DNA from: Lateolabrax maculatus | Lineage: Eukaryota; Chordata; Actinopteri; Acropomatiformes; Lateolabracidae | Reading direction: 5' to 3' | Assembly: GCA_031216445.1 (NCBI GenBank) | Contig: CM062200.1 | Span: 21,497,501-21,561,500 of the forward strand | Length of the DNA stretch: 64,000 bases | Notes under the pieces: model-generated | The model's database searches: none | What the model was told of the DNA's origin: nothing | The model's input: the letters and a program-made list of their open reading frames with translations, nothing else | Shown here: positions 23,153 to 36,696 of the stretch, piece by piece | Layout of the letters: the number at the start of each line of letters is the position of its first letter | How positions within the stretch are numbered: position 1 is the stretch's first letter | Translations under genes and position numbers: made by a program

Positions 23153-25443
23153 ATCATCGCTGAAGATGATATCAGGAAGTTGACTTTAAATGAGAGACCA
23201 CAGTCTATTGAAGAATTAAAAGTGCAACTGGTAGATAAACTGTCACTGCAGTATGACTTTAAACTGCAGTATGAAGATCAAGACTTCCATAATGCCCTCT
23301 GCAATTTGACTGAAATAACTGATTTACCTGAAAGAGCTACGCTCAAAATCATCCCTCTTGTGACTCTCCATTTAACCGCATTGTCATCACCCACCACAAC
23401 ATCAGACACTGAGTGCAGCACAGCAGACACTGAGATCCTGTCGACAGGAAGAGCATCACCATCGCTAAGACAACAGTGGCCAGATTTCTTTGACATACCC
23501 AATTTCTCAGTTGATGTTGACTATAGACTCAGACAGGCAGATCTTGCCTTTATGAAGGATGGAACACGTATGACTCTACCACGAGATATGAAGCATGACA
23601 TACTAGAAAAGCTTGCTGAGACGATGTACAGTTTCAAGGCTTACCCTAAAGATGATGACTTCAGCAGTGTTGCAAAAGCACTAATTAGCAAACACCCCTG
23701 CCTCACTGAGCCTGGACCACACAGATGGTATGGCTGGAAAAACAGCCTTAAATTATCGCACAAAGCTTCAAAAAGCTGGATGTGAGGATGTAGCAATCAA
23801 TGGAGGCAAAAGAAGTAAAGGCAACCCAGAAGGAGAATCCTCAAGCAAGAATATCAAACGGCCAAAAAGAGGTGAAGCAAACTACCTACCTAACTTACCT
23901 GAAGGACATGATGAAACAAGCCTTGAAAATGCCAGAAAGGTTCTCGTGGAAGAAATGAAGAAGAAACAACCCAATGGCACTCTCATCTCACAAATGATGG
24001 ACCAATCATTCCCACTACGCAGACAAGAAATTGTAGAAAAGGAACCTGCTGTACAGAACATTGTTGAACGATGGCCAGCACTCTTCACAGACAGGTAAAC
24101 TATTTTTGTTCTCAACCAATAAAATAATGCCTATCAAAAAGAAATTCAAGGTGTGTGGCTAGAAATCCAAACACACTTGTTGGAATGTTAACACTTCTGC
24201 CATCTCTCCATCCCTACCCACCCCTCTCTCTACTTTTCAGGTGTTTGCTGAGTTCAACAGAATCGCAAGTAAGAATCTTGAGGGAGACTTCTTTGAGGCT
24301 CTGGACCAGTATACCCCACGTTTCATTGAACTTTTCAAAACAAGAAGGGGAACTGTTGGCCAGAAGCTCAGTGAGCTGATGCAGCACATGAGCTGGATGG
24401 TAAGTAGGTTAATTTTGCTTTTGATCTGTGTGATAGTTCATCAATCAAGTTCTAAATGAGATGATCCAGCCCAACCTATTCTATTTCCTGTCTGACTTGT
24501 GCTTGTGCCTTGCAAATTACTCTGTTAACTGGTCTTTTCTCTCTCTGTGTATCATTAGACACCAGACGTGACAGTACTTCGCTCTGTTGTCCTCAAAGGC
24601 ATTCCTATTTTACTTGGTGACGACTCCAGTGAATTCTTCAAGACATGCTCTGTAAGTACTTGCACATAAGAAAAAGTTTGGTCTGCATTAAAATAGAACT
24701 ATATCTGTGCTGACATAGAAGATGTAATTTTATCTGCACAATATACAATATACATTTTGTACAGTGATTGATGTATTTTGTATGGCAATTCCTCCACAGC
24801 TAATCTGAGAGGTATTTAAACAGCCAGTAAATAAAAATGAAATTTGCCACATAAACGTTGTACACATTAATTAATTGTAAATCTAAGGAGCAGGAGTCCA
24901 GGCTGAAAAGTCAGTGTCACTGTTTAAGAATATATGGACCTTGTGGACCATAGCTTTAGTTTAATCATACCACATTTATTTTGTTGGTTATATTGTAACA
25001 ATCCAGTGTGAACACATATTTAAAACCATATTCCCTAGCAAATGCTTTCAACATTAAAAATGAATGTTTAGAAGAGCATAAATTGCCATGCTGAAGAATG
25101 TGTGTGTGTGTCTTTGTAGGGTACAGCGAGAGACGAGGCCCTAGAATGCACTGTCGGTGTGCTGACAGTTGTCAGTGAAGATAATCCTCATGAGGGTCCA
25201 AGTTCAGTAGACCTCCAGCCCATCTCCACTGCCATCATTCTGGAGGGAGGTATCATCATGGATCATATAAAAAAACTTGCCTCAGGCAGTTTGTCTGTTA
25301 TTTGGGCTTACATATGCTTTGCATTTGGATTACCCAAAATGCATGGCAAATACACTCAACTTCATTCAGACTGTGATGCTTGGACTGGGAAAGAAAACCT
25401 CCCACCAAAACTGTTAACTTTGAAGAACAGTCTACTGGGTTAG
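23153..25443 (+). pseudogene. PB1 / 'SAMD3-like' half of the chimeric gene, copy 3
   Basis: Exon pieces are 23153 to about 24094, 24241-24399, 24559-24651 and 25120-25443. The frameshifts at WYGWKNSLK and in the last exon are the same as in the other copies. Confidence 0.65.
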
Positions 25444-26416
25444 ACCAGTAAAGAGCCATCAGCTGTCAGATAGCACTTTGTAAATTATGCAGCAGTTAAT
25501 GTTCTCCTGTTATCAGAGAAAGTTTTATGCTTTCATGCAACTGAGCTGGCTTGTTTATGATCTCAAAAAAAAAAAAAATTCTATTAAAGTGTACCATGTT
25601 ATGCTAGTATGCTAATGGTGGAAATAGCGCCACCTTGTGTTGCAAATAGTTGTTAGATAATGTTGTCAGAAAGGAACCTAGCAAGGTTGACCTGTTTACA
25701 TTTGTGTTTTGGGAAAACTTTTAATTATAGTAGTTATAATGTAGTACAAATACAAAACCCAAGGAGTGATGTTTTTCTGTGTTGGTTTAAACCTTGGACT
25801 GATGCTCGCTTTGGGACACAAAAGCATTTGTTGTACTTTCAGTTTTGATCAGAAATGCAATGATTTTGCATGCACTGAAGTCCTGTAATTATCAGGTGTT
25901 TACCTGTTTAATATTGTGAGACTGTTACATGCATAGAATTAGCTCACAAAAATGTGGTTTTATTTTTGCCATGTCCATGTCATGTTCTACAGTCAAATCA
26001 AACCACAAGTTTGTTGTTTAGCTGCTGTTTTGTACTTGAATGTACAAGAAAGTGATACTTGGGAACAGAACACTTGAGGCTGAATAATAGATTTAATGCA
26101 TATTGTTATTACAATAGCCTAACAGACATAGATCACACTATGAGCAATTTTACAACTAGCTTTAAAATACATTAAATATGACAAGAGGATAGAGAACAGT
26201 AATTTTATTGTTTATTGTAAGGTTATTACATGAGTGATAAAACACACATTTTATATTGGAGAATTGGAATCAAAAGTAACAATATCGAACATTTATTGTT
26301 CAGTCTAGATCTGTCAGTGATGCAATTATTTTTTTAATAAATGTTGTAATGCAGCTGAACAAACCCAGTGAGTGTTCTTTTAAAGTATATGTTTGTGGTG
26401 TTTTTCCCTTTATTAG
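25444..26416. other. 3' flank of the chimeric gene, copy 3; non-coding
   Basis: As in the other copies, but with a private 6-bp insertion (TTATAG) near 25727. No coding sequence is seen. Confidence 0.4.
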
Positions 26417-26506
26417 GTAATAACAGCTAAAATAGATAAGAAATGGGAGAAGGACAAGGACCCATTCAAGGAAATTGGTTTGTTTAATTTAACTGAACTG
26501 AAATGA
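26417..26506 (+). pseudogene. Orphan exon candidate, copy 3
   Basis: Same acceptor and 29-codon frame as at 4903. Confidence 0.3.
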
Positions 26507-26796
26507 ACTGAAAAAAAATGAGTGAGTAGTAAGTAGTAGGTATCATAATTCTAAGTGGGGTTAAATTTGTATCAAGCAGTCCACACAAAATGAAAAAATT
26601 AAGTTAACACTAAGCATGGCTATTAAGTTACATGAACTTTTTTTTTTTTTTTTTTTGGTTGTACTACTTGATTTGGTACTGCACACTTAAAATAAACAAG
26701 CTTTTCTAACTCACTATTCTTAAGATTACTTTGCTTAATTTGCAACGAGTTTGCATACTTTTTTTAAGTAAGGTCAACTAATTAGATTTTACAGTG

Positions 26797-28594
26797 AGTA
26801 TACGTACACACGTCTCCCGCAGAGCTATGTTGAAAGTCCCTCAATATTCAGTCGAGTATTGGCTAATGACCTGCAACACCTAGACGTGTCCAGTACAGTA
26901 CTACAATATGTAGATGATCTCTTGATATGTAGCACCTCCAAAGCTCAATGTGCACAAGACTCAGTCTCAGCCCTGATGGCTTTAGAAAAGGGGGCTCACA
27001 AGGTGAGTAAAAATAAATTACAGTTTTGCCAGACACAGGTTGAATACTTAGGTAGACAACTCTGTGGCACTAAATGAGCTATAGTGCCCTCACAAATTGA
27101 GGCAGTATCGAAAGCTCCCAAACCACAAACGGTGAGACACATGTCGTCATTTCTGCCATCTCAGCTTTACTAGAAGCCATACACCATCCAAAAGTGTTAG
27201 CCATCATTAAATGCGTAGCTCATCAAAAAACGAATTCCCTGATAGCTAAAGGCAACAACTTAGCAGATGAAGCCGCAAAACGCATAGCTACACCCACCTG
27301 TATAGGACCACTGCTAGTAGCTGGAGATTGTGAACCACTGACAAACTTATATATATATATATATATGAGCTATATATATGTGCTGCTATGTAATAGCAGC
27401 ACAACATCAGGCAAGTCCATATGCACATTCTGTATGGGCAAAAAGGGGGGCAAGTATAATCACTGAAGAAGGTCCATCACATGGGCTATGGCGAAGTGCA
27501 CATGGACATATTGTCCTCCCAACATCTTTGGTACAGGTTGCTACACGTAGTGCGCATGGTCAGGACCATTGCACAAGTGGGGAGGTGTTGAGACGCCTTC
27601 AAGCAGTCTGGTGGTCACCATTTTTCCGACCTGCGTTTGTAGCTGAGACAATAAAAAAAGCCCTAAAAATGCTAGGAATCAAACAGAAGTTCAGATGTGT
27701 GTATCACCCACAGTCACAGAGAGTAGTGGAAAGGGCAAATGGCATGCTAAAAGCAAAACTTGCAAAAATTAGAGCAGACAGTCAGTATAAAATCAATTGG
27801 GTAGATGCATTGCCACTTGCTTTGATGGCTATACGAACACTAACTAACACTAACACTAAGCTAAGAGACTAACACATCTAATACCACACGAGGCACTTAC
27901 AGGGAGACCGATGCCGGTTCCCTTTTGTAGAGGGCCGTATGCGAGCAATGTGAACGAGAACTAACATGCTACCTACGACACCTAACGCAAATACACAAAG
28001 CTGTGCTCCAACAGGTAAAAGCTGTGTCTGAGGACAGAGACGCTGACATTCCAGAGCAGCTAAGGAGAGTTGAACCTGGAGACTGGGTCTACGTAAAGGT
28101 GTTCAAACGAAAGTGGGACCAACCAAGGTGAGAAGGACCCTTTAAGGTTATCCTAACTACCCCAACTGCGCTGAAAGTAGAGGGTAAGAAATGTTGGTTC
28201 CATTTAAACCATTGCTGCAGAGCGAGGGATCCAGGTGAGACAGCAAGGGCACAGCACGATCCAGAAAGGGACGGTGAAGCCTCTCAACTGGAAGATAGAC
28301 AGCTTCAAGATCCAAGGACAAAGATGATCACAGAGACTGGCTGAGAGGAGGAGTACCAGTAAACAACGTAATCACACTCACGTATATAAAGTCAGCTCAA
28401 TACAATCAAACATTGACATTAGGACCAGAAGGCATAAAAATAGACACGCATGTGGTTCACAGACAATGCCTAAAAGAAGGGACAGTGATGGTAGTGGTAC
28501 AATGTTCACGAAATCAATGCACATAGATAAACCTACACCAAACCATGACAGCTGAAGAAGCAACCAAATTGACCCAAATTTAAGTAAAATGAGG
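26797..28594 (+). pseudogene. Retroviral pol 3' part, unit 3 (least broken integrase segment)
   Basis: The RT piece carries the valine and glycine variants shared with the copy at 38102. The A-run near 27653 has seven As instead of eight. The zinc-binding start and the YHPQSQ/VERANG end of the integrase are therefore read in one frame (27378-27872), although the catalytic core between them is deleted. The (TA)n tract is shortest here. It remains a defective remnant. Confidence 0.75.
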
Positions 28595-29049
28595 TGTCTG
28601 AGCTGAGAGATGTCTCTCCCATGTGTGTCCAATGTTTAGATACTTGTGTGGATCCAATGTTTAGATACTTGTGTGGGAAATGTTTAGATAAGCCTATGTC
28701 CAAGGTCTGGCTACTTTCATAGATGGGTGCCCCTTGGGGGTTGTTTTCCTAAAGTTCCAAAGAGATGAGATCAGTTTCAACCTGAACTATAGGTTCCACC
28801 TTCCCTTTCTGTAAAATAGCCATGTATGGTTATGAGGTTGGCTCTGAGCCTATCTTGTCACCACACATTAGCTATACCATGAGGCTTTAAAAGGTGTAGT
28901 TTGAGTGGAAAACGGGGGAGATTCACATTGGCTTCGGATCTTCTCACAGGCAATCCATGGTGCTTGTTTTGACGCTGTACTTTTTGTAATAAACCTTTTT
29001 ATACAACTAAGTCGGTGTCAGCGGAGATTCCTTCATCATCATCACATCA
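28595..29049 (+). mobile_element. Retroviral LTR, unit 3
   Basis: Full-length form like unit 1, including the 14 bp missing from unit 2. TATA-like sequence and AATAAA are retained. Confidence 0.6.
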
Positions 29050-29061
29050 TCGCTACAGAAG

Positions 29062-29685
29062 ATACAACACAGCCAACCCGTCTCAGACAGCTAAGGTCGC
29101 AAAAGGAGGAAGCATTTAGGAGTGGAGACAGAAGCAGGTTCAAAGAGGCAAAGTACAGGTTTAGCAAGGAGGTGAGGGGAGCTAAACGACTGTATTCTGA
29201 GAAACTCCAACACCAGTTCTCAGCCAAGGACTCTGCTTCTGTCTGGAAGGGGCTCAGAGAGCTCACCCATTACAAACCCAGAGCCCCCCACTCTGCTAAC
29301 GACTTGCGCCTGTCCAACAATCTGAACAAGTTCTACTGTCGTTTCGAAAGACAATGGGACAGTCCAGACACAATCCCCTGGGACTCCATCCACCAGCCCC
29401 AGGCCACCAGCTTCACCTCTCCCACCACTGCAGGGGCCTGGGCCTCTCCACAACTTCAAACCTCAGAGGCCCCCTTCCCGTCCACAGTGACACCTCTCTC
29501 AATCCTGGAGAGGGATGTTAACAGACAATACAAGAGACAGAACCTCCACAAAGCAGCCGGGCCAGACTCTGTCTCTCCATCCACCCTGAAGCACTGTGCT
29601 GACCAGCTGTCTCTGGTGTTCACAGATATCTTTAACACTTCACTGGAGATATCCCACATACCAGCCTGCTTCAAATGTTCCAGCA
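29062..29685 (+). mobile_element. L2-like LINE fragment, unit 3 (longest)
   Basis: This copy extends about 150 bp beyond those in units 1 and 2. It reaches the RT-start motif KAAGPDSVSPSTLKHCADQL and PACFK, which strongly supports an L2-type LINE. It ends near 29685, where retroviral sequence begins. Confidence 0.75.
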
Positions 29686-30742
29686 AGAGATACTGTAAGA
29701 CTTAGAGCACACTGGCAGACGAAGAGAAAGACAAAAGACACTCACATATGTGCAGCCTGCAGTATACTGGATCCAATGGCCAGCTGACTCAGAACTTGCA
29801 CACCAATGGAGTGTGTGAAAAGCCTGGATACAGAAAGAACTGCCCACAGCACAAGAACCACGACTGCCGCTGCACTGCACTCTGATGTATGATGAGACTC
29901 AGCAACATACTGACTACAAAGAATGCTGGACAGAGTTGATTACAGGCAAAATATTATCTGTAATATGTCAAGACCTGTATGTTGGACCACAAGGACCAGC
30001 AGCAGCAGTTACTCTACCACCAGAACTACGTCCCTGGTTTCAAGTCACCAGCTCCGTCCCACATGTTACACTCCTGATAGCTAATGGACATGAATCACGT
30101 GACCTAGGACCGATGGTGAAGGCAGCACTACAAGTGACTGTATGGAAACCAACTCAGAACACGCATGTGCAGTCATCCTCCGATGGACAATATGTGAAAA
30201 TATTTCTGCGAGCATATGACAAAGGAACAAGAGCCCAAGTGCTACTAAGTCAGAGATTCCCTACTCAACTGCCACTCTCAGAAGAACATAGTGTGCTACT
30301 ACATCAGATACCACATGAGTTATGGTCACATCATAAAACAGATGTAGGGCTAGTTAGGTCAGCACAGCCAGTTCACATCAAAGCAAAAGAGGGCATTGTG
30401 TTGCCATACCAAAAACAATATCCCATGAAACCACACCAAATAGCAGGTATAAGACCCACCATCAAGGGCTTGGTAGCAGCAGGTGTGTTAAAACCAACAA
30501 AAAGTCTGTGTAATACACCAACTTGTCCAATAAAACAAAATAAACTCTAGTGACTATCGATTGGTGCATGATTTGTGCGCCATTAATTCCACTGTAGATG
30601 CAGAAGTACCTGTGGTTCCAGACCCACATACTTTGCTTTCTAATATCCCACATGACGCCTGTTGGTACACAGCATTTGTTAGTGTGCCATTACACCCAGA
30701 TTCACAGTATCTGTTTGCTTTTACATATCAAGGACAGCAGTA
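29686..30742 (+). pseudogene. Retroviral gag tail and pol 5' part, unit 3 (longest)
   Basis: It holds 430 bp more retroviral sequence than units 1 and 2. A cysteine/histidine-rich stretch near 29800-29870, with CEKPGYRKNCP, may be a degenerate nucleocapsid zinc knuckle. An open frame from 29885 then covers the region before RT and the RT N-terminal part to a stop at 30550. The DLCAIN and FTYQGQQY part follows to the AGTA at 30739-30742. The RT is split by the transposon as in the other units. Confidence 0.7.
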
Positions 30743-30929
30743 CACTGTAAATGCAAACATGGTATTTAATTAAAAATAGTAAATTGACTTAAATCATTTT
30801 TTATCAAATTGCTATTAACACTCACTTTTAGTAAGTTACTTGTAATTTGTGGTTGAAAAATCTCACCAGCTCAGTCTACTTGAACTGGATTAATTTAGAA
30901 AAAGTATGTTTTCGATAATTGTGCTTTTA

Positions 30930-31177
30930 CAAGTACATTTACTCAATACTGCACTTAAGTACAAAGTACTTTAAGTACTTTACTTTTTTTTTCATATTAC
31001 TGTCTACTTTTACTCCACTACATTTCAGAGGGAAATATTGTACTTTTTACATCACTGCATATGTAATAATACATACGCGATATATAATAATAATCAGTAG
31101 TATGCTACTTTTAATTTTAATATTTTAAGTATTTCTTTTTGTGGTTATATGTTTTTTACTTAATTGAAATTTGCTTC
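30930..31177. repeat. Dispersed fish repeat, copy 4 (3' end deleted)
   Basis: As at 8855-9165, but the segment from TTTCACTGCAGGAG to TAGTACTTTTG is missing. A short TTTGCTTCG/TTTTGCTTCG-type overlap at the joint is consistent with slippage. Confidence 0.5.
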
Positions 31178-31211
31178 GATTTGAAAACTTCGCCGGCTTT
31201 TTTTTTTTTTC

Positions 31212-31361
31212 CCCGACCTGTGGGCATGCGCAACTCCGTCCTCTCTACGCCTGACGGTATGTCAACAACACACCCGCAACGGACGAGGAGCTGGACCTAA
31301 TCCCTGCAACAGCACTCGTTAAGGTTATTTTCAGCATTCTTGTGCTTGGCACACTCATTTG
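31212..31361 (+). promoter_or_regulatory. CpG-rich first exon / promoter candidate, copy 4
   Basis: Equivalent to 9192-9341, with the donor at 31362 intact. Confidence 0.4.
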
Positions 31362-31880
31362 GTGAGTAATATTTTACCCTTGTTTAGACCGTTTTCTTTC
31401 TGTAAGTAAGCGCCATATTTTTCGTGCTTGCTAGTAATGATGTGTGTTGTAATGTCGGCTAACGCTGCCTCAGAGCTATATAGCTCTGAGCTAGCTGAAC
31501 TATATTATGGACATAACGTGTCTTACTTTTGTCACGTTAAAGTTGAGGAGAAACTTTAGTGTAGCGGTCGCGGGCGTGCTCGTCACGTGCACGCGCACAC
31601 CCGCTGTCGGAGTTGATTTTTTTTTCTGAGGCCAGTCATCTATGAGTACTCACTCACGATGAGAGACTGATCCCGGCGGTTTGTGAGTTTCCATGAGCAG
31701 GAGGGCATTCACATGGCAGAACATCAGAACAAGTCTGGATGTATCATTTTATTTTACGTTCGGCTGTTAAGTTAGGACTATGCTAACTTAATGTTATTTT
31801 ATTTAACCCTCCTCACTTAACACTAGTCATATTTGTAGCTGTGTCGTTTCCATGGTTACCACGTTTAGCGCGCCCAATGA

Positions 31881-32502
31881 GCCGGTCACCCGCTCCACTC
31901 AGTGTGATCATTCTGCAGGATCAATGAACTGTCAGCGTGTTTAATCAATCATAACTCTGAATACTAAACTGATTTTCACGGGATTGTTTAATGCAAACGT
32001 CACACATGTATATATATATACAGATATATAGGGAGAGAGAGATAGATAGATAGATATAGATTTTCATTTTTTTTGATATATATGTAGATATACATATTCA
32101 TTTTTTCTGAGATCTAACTTCTGTCTATTGTGTTTTATCTTATATTGATGTATAATGTTGTATTGTTTCTTCATTTTTCAACTTATTAAAATAGCTGAGT
32201 AGTACACAATCTGCTTCTGCTTCTCTATCATATATTAGTGTTTTTATATATATGTGTGTGTGTGTATTATATTATATCATATATAGCATATATCACATAC
32301 CAGAATATTCTATTACCGTTATGCCTATTATGTATATTAAAATACGCAGAATCATGTGTCCGGTATCATGCCTACATGTATGACGTTTGCAGAAAAAAAT
32401 CCCGTGAAAATCAGTTTAGTATTCAGAGTTATGATTAATTAAATGCATTGACACTTCATTGTACCTGCAGACAGATTACACTGAGTGGAGCGGGTGACCG
32501 GT
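31881..32502. repeat. Inverted repeat with about 130-bp arms, copy 4
   Basis: Same foldback structure as 9861-10508, with the shortest central (TA)n. Confidence 0.7.
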
Positions 32503-32674
32503 CCAAGATGGCGGCCCCACGTCTCGTCAGCGCCAATAGGCAGTAGCGGTCGATACGGCGTCTACTCTTTATATGTCTATGCCGCACACTGTTTACTTGC
32601 GCAGTGCTTGTCTGATCACACGAGGAGCGCAGTGAGAGCCCGCAGATCAGATTTGGGACAGACAAAAGGGTCTC
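32499..32674 (+). promoter_or_regulatory. Promoter-like segment with a YY1-type motif, copy 4
   Basis: AAGATGGCGGC at about 32505-32515 is intact. Two CpG sites nearby differ from the other copies (GATACGGCG, GGAGCGCAG). Confidence 0.35.
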
Positions 32675-32899
32675 CCTGTCTGTCTTTTTATCATAGCCTG
32701 TTACCATTGCTGGCATACTCAGTGGCCTAAGTTATTCTTTAAGGTTATGTTGTCTAGAATATGTACATTACAATACTGTCTTTGTGGGTAATAGGCCTAT
32801 GTTACAGTTTTCACTTGTACTGGAAACAAGATGTTTATGAGTTGTGGTGAGCTTTGGTTGTGTTAAATTGTTGTATTCTTCTTAACTGTCCCCTTCCAG

Positions 32900-32946
32900 G
32901 CTCAGGCAGATGGTGATCAATCCACAGTTCCCTTGATACCACATAA
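32900..32946 (+). other. Untranslated exon 2 candidate, copy 4
   Basis: Same 47-bp exon with intact acceptor and donor. Confidence 0.5.
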
Positions 32947-33170
32947 GTGAGTCATTTACCATTTACCTTTTGTACTGCTGTGTTCATTTGGTAGCTGTTC
33001 TTGTCTTAAAGAAGTTAAATGATTAAAAGCTTGATAATTAGATAGATTTTTGCAAGGATTTAGTTTTTTTCTGTTGCTCTGGTATTTCAAGTCTGATACT
33101 GCATGTTAGTGTTTTTGTTTTTTGTTTCTATTTTGCCGGGCTTGATGCTAAAATGATCTTTTCTTTTCAG

Positions 33171-34405
33171 ATTTTTCAAGAAGACAAAAAACTTCCTATG
33201 CAGTGGTCGTGTAAGTACTGCACATTTTGTGCTGAAAAGAGGTGCTTCTTACTTAAGCATTACCGCTTAAAACACGGGTGCCACACTCGAATATCACCAC
33301 TACCGTGCCTTTATAAGGAGTGCCTGTGCACATTTAAATCTTTCAATGCACTCAAAGTCCACTTATCAACATGGCACACTCAAAAGGACCTGGGGAACGT
33401 GGGTGAAACTGCTTTCCATTGTCAGCTGTGTGACTTTGTGGAGCCTTGCACTGGAGCTGACTTTTTTACCCATTTACGAAGACATTTGAAGCTGAAGCAA
33501 AAGGTTTCCTGTCCATATCAAGGCTGTAGCTTTCAGAGCAATGTTTATTCAACCTTTAATGCACATAAAAGCAAAGAACATCAAGACCACAATAAGATGG
33601 CATTCAAACCTGAAATTGTGTCACATAATGTACTTGAGGTACCTCCACCTAATATAAATATTCAACCTGAGGATAGTGCCCCTGAAACTGATCAGGTTGA
33701 GTTTGAGGTTACTGAGCTCAATGAAGATGTGGGAGACTTGGAGAGTCAGTTGAAACATAATGTAGCTGCTGTTTTTCTGAAAATGTCATCGATTCTTAAC
33801 ATCTCTGAAAATGCCCTGCAAGAAGTTATAGAGCAGATCAACCAAATTTATGTGCTTTCACAGCCATTGTTACATACCTCGGTTGGAAAAATACTAAATC
33901 AACATTGTGGAGATGTTGAGGACTCTTAAGTGAGTGAGATAGCTAAAGTATTTACTGAGAATAATGTATTCCTGAAATTCACTTCTACTAGGGGGTCATT
34001 GTCAACCACTAGCAAGCGAACATCATACATTTGAAAAGAATTCTCAGTGGTGACGCCTATTGAGTTTGTCCTAAAAAATGACAGGCAGACAGTTGTGTAT
34101 ATCCCCATACTAAAAATGCTGCAGACATTACTAAACAATGGAGAAATTTTAGATAAGGCCATGTCATCTGAGACAAATTTGTCACAAGGATACAGATCTC
34201 ACAGGGATGGTTACCGGTTTAAAGACAATTCTCTCTTGACAGAGGAAGAATTCAGGATTGCTCTTTTCTTGTACATAGATGATTTTGAGGTGGCTAAGCC
34301 CTTGGGAACCTCCAGAAAGAAACACAAGCTGCCATCTACTGGGTACTTGGAAATCTACACCCTAAATATCGCTCCTCTCTTCATTCCATTCAGCTTGCTC
34401 TACTC
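33171..34405 (+). pseudogene. C2H2 zinc-finger half of the chimeric gene, copy 4
   Basis: ATG at 33198. The four-finger frame is open to the TAA near 33927, with private changes L-to-S just before the first finger (QWSCKYC) and E-to-K (ESQLKHN). It shares the TGA and the KHKL frameshift with the other copies. Confidence 0.7.
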
Positions 34406-36696
34406 ATCATCGTTGAAGATGATATCAGGAAGTTGACTTTAAATGAGAGACCACAGTCTATTGAAGAATTAAAAGTGCAACTGGTAGATAAACTGTCACT
34501 GCAGTATGACTTTAAACTGCAGTATGAAGATCAAGACTTCCATAATGCCCTCTGCAATTTGACTGAAATAACTGATTTACCTGAAAGAGCTACGCTCAAA
34601 ATCATCCCTCTTGTGACTCTCCATTTAACCGCATTGTCATCACCCACCACAACATCAGAAACTGAGTGCAGCACAGCAGACACTGAGATCCTGTCGACAG
34701 GAAGAGCATCACCATCGCTAAGACAACAGTGGCCAGATTTCTTTGACATACCCAATTTCTCAGTTGATGTTGACTATAGACTCAGACAGGCAGATCTTGC
34801 CTTTATGAAGGATGGAACACGTATGACTCTACCACGAGATATGAAGCATGACATACTAGAAAAGCTTGCTGAGACGATGTACAGTTTCAAGGCTTACCCT
34901 AAAGATGATGACTTCAGCAGTGTTGCAAAAGCACTAATTAGCAAACACCCCTGCCTCACTGAGCCTGGACCACACAGATGGTATGGCTGGAAAAACAGCC
35001 TTAAATTATCGCACAAAGCTCCAAAAAGCTGGATGTGAGGATGTAGCAATCAATGGAGGCAAAAGAAGTAAAGGCAACCCAGAAGGAGAATCCTCAAGCA
35101 AGAATATCAAACGGCCAAAAAGAGGTGAAGCAAACTACCTACCTAACTTACCTGAAGGACATGATGAAACAAGCCTTGAAAATGCCAGAAAGGTTCTCGT
35201 GGAAGAAATGAAGAAGAAACAACCCAATGGCACTCTCATCTCACAAATGATGGACCAATCATTCCCACTACGCAGACAAGAAATTGTAGAAAAGGAACCT
35301 GCTGTACAGAACATTGTTGAACGATGGCCAGCACTCTTCACAGACAGGTAAACTATTTTTGTTCTCAACCAATAAAATAATGCCTATCAAAAAGAAATTC
35401 AAGGTGTGTGGCTAGAAATCCAAACACACTTGTTGGAATGTTAACACTTCTGCCATCTCTCCATCCCTACCCACCCCTCTCTCTACTTTTCAGGTGTTTG
35501 CTGAGTTCAACAGAATCGCAAGTAAGAATCTTGAGGGAGACTTCTTTGAGGCTCTGGACCAGTATACCCCACGTTTCATTGAACTTTTCAAAACAAGAAG
35601 GGGAACTGTTGGCCAGAAGCTCAGTGAGCTGATGCAGCACATGAGCTGGATGGTAAGTAGGTTAATTTTGCTTTTGATCTGTGTGATAGTTCATCAATCA
35701 AGTTCTAAATGAGATGATCCAGCCCAACCTATTCTATTTCCTGTCTGACTTGTGCTTGTGCCTTGCAAATTACTCTGTTAACTGGTCTTTTCTCTCTCTG
35801 TGTATCATTAGACACCAGACGTGACAGTACTTCGCTCTGTTGTCCTCAAAGGCATTCCTATTTTACTTGGTGACGACTCCAGTGAATTCTTCAAGACATG
35901 CTCTGTAAGTACTTGCACATAAGAAAAAGTTTGGTCTGCATTAAAATAGAACTATATCTGTGCTGACATAGAAGATGTAATTTTATCTGCACAATATACA
36001 ATATACATTTTGTACAGTGATTGATGTATTTTGTATGGCAATTCCTCCACAGCTAATCTGAGAGGTATTTAAACAGCCAGTAAATAAAAATGAAATTTGC
36101 CACATAAACGTTGTACACATTAATTAATTGTAAATCTAAGGAGCAGGAGTCCAGGCTGAAAAGTCAGTGTCACTGTTTAAGAATATATGGACCTTGTGGA
36201 CCATAGCTTTAGTTTAATCATACCACATTTATTTTGTTGGTTATATTGTAACAATCCAGTGTGAACACATATTTAAAACCATATTCCCTAGCAAATGCTT
36301 TCAACATTAAAAATGAATGTTTAGAAGAGCATAAATTGCCATGCTGAAGGACGTGTGTGTGTGTCTTTGTAGGGTACAGCGAGAGACGAGGCCCTAGAAT
36401 GCACTGTCGGTGTGCTGACAGTTGTCAGTGAAGATAATCCTCATGAGGGTCCAAGTTCAGTAGACCTCCAGCCCATCTCCACTGCCATCATTCTGGAGGG
36501 AGGTATCATCATGGATCATATAAAAAAACTTGCCTCAGGCAGTTTGTCTGTTATTTGGGCTTACATATGCTTTGCATTTGGATTACCCAAAATGCATGGC
36601 AAATACACTCAACTTCATTCAGACTGTGATGCTTGGACTGGGAAAGAAAACCTCCCACCAAAACTGTTAACTTTGAAGAACAGTCTACTGGGTTAG
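34406..36696 (+). pseudogene. PB1 / 'SAMD3-like' half of the chimeric gene, copy 4
   Basis: Exon pieces are 34406 to about 35347, 35494-35652, 35812-35904 and 36373-36696. Private substitutions are D-to-E (TTSETECS) and S-to-P near 35021. The same inherited frameshifts are present. Confidence 0.65.

Larger units (their letters stand above)
19414..26796 (+). mobile_element. Copy 3 of the composite DNA transposon (complete, 7383 bp)
   Basis: CACTGTAAA begins at 19414 after AGTA 19410-19413. CAGTG ends at 26796 before AGTA 26797-26800. The contents are as in copy 2. Because the insertion site is the same base of the RT, the copies arose by duplication of the whole unit and not by separate transposition. 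Confidence 0.6.
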
